Assembly (NCBI GenBank): GCA_963821025.1
Contig: CAWGCG010000004.1
Span: 124,001 to 188,000, forward strand
Reading direction: 5' to 3'
Source: WHSW01 sp963821025
GTDB lineage: Bacteria; Actinomycetota; Thermoleophilia; Solirubrobacterales; 70-9
DNA: 64,000 nucleotides
This document shows positions 62,920 to 64,000 of the stretch, in pieces. Numbering within the stretch: position 1 is the first letter of the stretch; every line of letters begins with the position of its first letter. The notes under the pieces are model-generated. The model made no database searches. It was not told the origin of the DNA and saw only the letters and a list, made by a program, of their open reading frames with translations. Made by a program: the position numbers and the translations under genes.

Positions 62920-63241
62920 ATGGAACGCCTCCGCCGGACGGAATACCGCCGCCGGATGAAATATCTCCGCCGGAATGCTCCGCTTCGCGTCCGCTTCCGG
63001 CGAGTGGGGCCTGGGCCGGGGTGGGTTGTGACCGCTCGAACATCTGACCCTCGGCTTCGCCTCGGGCTTCTTTTTGTGCTCTCGCTTGAGCTTCCGCCAG
63101 ATCGGTCAGCTCGCCGAGCTGGCGGTCGAGGCGCTGCAGGCGCACCGACATGATCGTCACGTAGACCAAGAGCAGGGCCATGAACACCAGGTAGGCGGCG
63201 GCGACGTACTTGCCGGCTTCGTCCAGCGGCAGGGCGGGCAT
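62912..63241 (-). CDS. CcmD-like cytochrome c maturation small membrane protein
   Basis: The 109-residue protein from ATG 63241 has one membrane helix (KYVAAAYLVFMALLLVYVTIM, about 11-31) followed by a basic SVRLQRLDRQL segment, the CcmD-type layout. An extended charged helix and a Gly/Ser tail (SGGDISSGGGIPSGGGVPYG) encoded by an 18-bp repeat follow. It overlaps ccmC by 1 bp (TGATG) and hemA by 8 bp. Confidence 0.75.
   Translation of the reverse strand: MPALPLDEAGKYVAAAYLVFMALLLVYVTIMSVRLQRLDRQLGELTDLAEAQARAQKEARGEAEGQMFERSQPTPAQAPLAGSGREAEHSGGDISSGGGIPSGGGVPYG
62922..62975. repeat. Three 18-bp tandem repeats in ccmD-like tail
   Basis: Units 62922-62939, 62940-62957 and 62958-62975 share the pattern GRAAYRYCKCCGCCGGAN on the plus strand. 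They encode the SGGGIP-type hexapeptide repeats at the protein end. In-frame multiples of 18 bp mean copy number may change without harm. Confidence 0.7.
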
Positions 63242-63981
63242 CAGCTCGCCGTGGACTCCCGCGGCTGGGGGGCGATCCGCGATCCACCGGCGGACACCTG
63301 GTCGCCCTCGAGCGCCCGGCGCAGGCGGCCGATCCGCGCCCGCGACGACTTCGCTGCCAGCTCGAAGCGCACCAGCGTCTCCCAGAGCAGCGCGATCCCC
63401 GCCAGGCAGACGAGGAAGGTCAGCATCATGTCGCCCGGCAGCCCACCGTCGGAGGTGGCGAACACGCGCGGGTGGATCAGGGTCTCGGCGAGGCGAACCG
63501 CGATGAAGTTGAGCGGCACGAAGGCGCCGGCGGTGATCGCGAACACCGAGGCGTAGCGAGCCTGGCGCTCGCGATCCTCGATCGCGTAGCGCAACGGGTA
63601 ATAGGTGCAGTAGAGGAGGAAGACGATCAGGAACGAGACCAGCGTCGGCTCGTCCCAGACCCACCACTGGCCCCAGGACGCCTTCGCCCAGATCGCGCCG
63701 GTGATCAGCACGGCGACGCCGAAGATGATCGAGATGTGGATCGAGACGTAGGAGCGGACGTCCCACTTCGGATCGCCGCTGCGCAGGTGCAGGATCGCCT
63801 GCACGGCGCCGATCACGAACCCGACCAGCGCGCAGGTCGCGAGCGGTACGTGCAGGTAGAAGATCTTCTGGATGAACCCCTGATCGGCGTCGTTGGGAGC
63901 GAAGAAGAAGACCAGCGCGAACCCCGTGGTCAGGGTGATCACGGTCAGCGGGGCAAGGAATCGCGGGCTGCTGAAGTTCAT
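63241..63981 (-). CDS. ccmC: Heme exporter/handling protein CcmC (CcsA-type)
   Basis: The 246-residue protein has six membrane helices and the tryptophan-rich heme motif ASWGQWWVWDEPTLVS near 105, between conserved His residues (FYLHVPLA near 44 and LIHPRVFA near 180). CcmC loads heme on CcmE in system I cytochrome c maturation. A C-terminal cytoplasmic basic tail is present. ATG 63981. The 19 bp to the window edge hold no further start I can define. Confidence 0.93.
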   Translation of the reverse strand: MNFSSPRFLAPLTVITLTTGFALVFFFAPNDADQGFIQKIFYLHVPLATCALVGFVIGAVQAILHLRSGDPKWDVRSYVSIHISIIFGVAVLITGAIWAKASWGQWWVWDEPTLVSFLIVFLLYCTYYPLRYAIEDRERQARYASVFAITAGAFVPLNFIAVRLAETLIHPRVFATSDGGLPGDMMLTFLVCLAGIALLWETLVRFELAAKSSRARIGRLRRALEGDQVSAGGSRIAPQPRESTAS

Positions 63982-64000
63982 GCGCTTCGGGGCGTCGACC

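Overview
The window is very high-G+C DNA with tightly packed, often 4-bp-overlapping genes (ATGA/GTGA junctions). It comes from an actinobacterium. The mix of a fused CobA-HemD, UgpC-type sugar ABC ATPase, DUF3618/DUF4235/holin-like envelope proteins, HutF-type histidine catabolism and a SigB/SigF-like sigma factor with an Rsb module fits Actinomycetota, possibly class Thermoleophilia. The class is inference from gene content, with no rRNA marker present.

Layout. 0-14 kb: housekeeping and envelope genes (HtrA-like lipoprotein, degenerate M28 membrane protein, a small FlgM-like ORF, thiL, class A PBP, MscS channel, HAD hydrolase, CPBP protease, L,D-transpeptidase, pyrE, MpaB-like oxygenase, PhoD, MFS carrier). 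14.05-21.78 kb: an island flanked by a 65-bp direct repeat. The left copy is the 5' half plus upstream flank of an intact tRNA-Arg(CCU); the right copy is a remnant that cuts off an arsM gene. The island carries a TetR-linked stressosome module (rsbR-rsbS-rsbT, PP2C-like phosphatase, RsbU_N-GAF sensor), a divergent coiled-coil/YtxH-like/sigma-factor unit, and an arsC/arsR/arsM' arsenic set with back-to-back leaderless-looking promoters. No integrase is visible.

22.8-34.0 kb: a ten-gene minus-strand operon plus a divergent aldolase. It encodes a SIS-domain AgaS-like deaminase/isomerase, DeoR repressor, two PfkB-family kinases, GH4 glycosidase, complete ABC sugar importer and secreted GH114 endo-alpha-1,4-polygalactosaminidase, with a DUF2090/LacD-like aldolase opposite. 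Together these spell a plausible PTS-independent route from polygalactosamine to triose phosphates. 34.0-41.1 kb: a histidine utilisation operon (hutH - PhyH dioxygenase - hutU - def-like deformylase - hutF - hutI). All genes are translationally coupled, and the deformylase sits where HutG would be expected.

41-54 kb: a PadR/HAAS-kelch pair (kelch gene frameshifted), an envelope cluster (YihY, DUF4235, DUF3618, holin-like, coiled coil), a split ECF sigma factor, a frameshifted MscS/CmpX-like channel, CapA-like, AIM24, galT with a repeat insertion, SPFH-NfeD pair and a TlpA thioredoxin. 54-64 kb: an SF2 helicase, aldo/keto reductase, a VOC (glyoxalase) 3' remnant, and a heme/cytochrome c operon reading ccmC, ccmD-like, hemA, hemC, cobA-hemD, SAM hydroxide adenosyltransferase, birA.

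Three single-base frameshifts between 41.9 and 47.0 kb may be real decay or sequencing error; the sequence alone cannot separate these.
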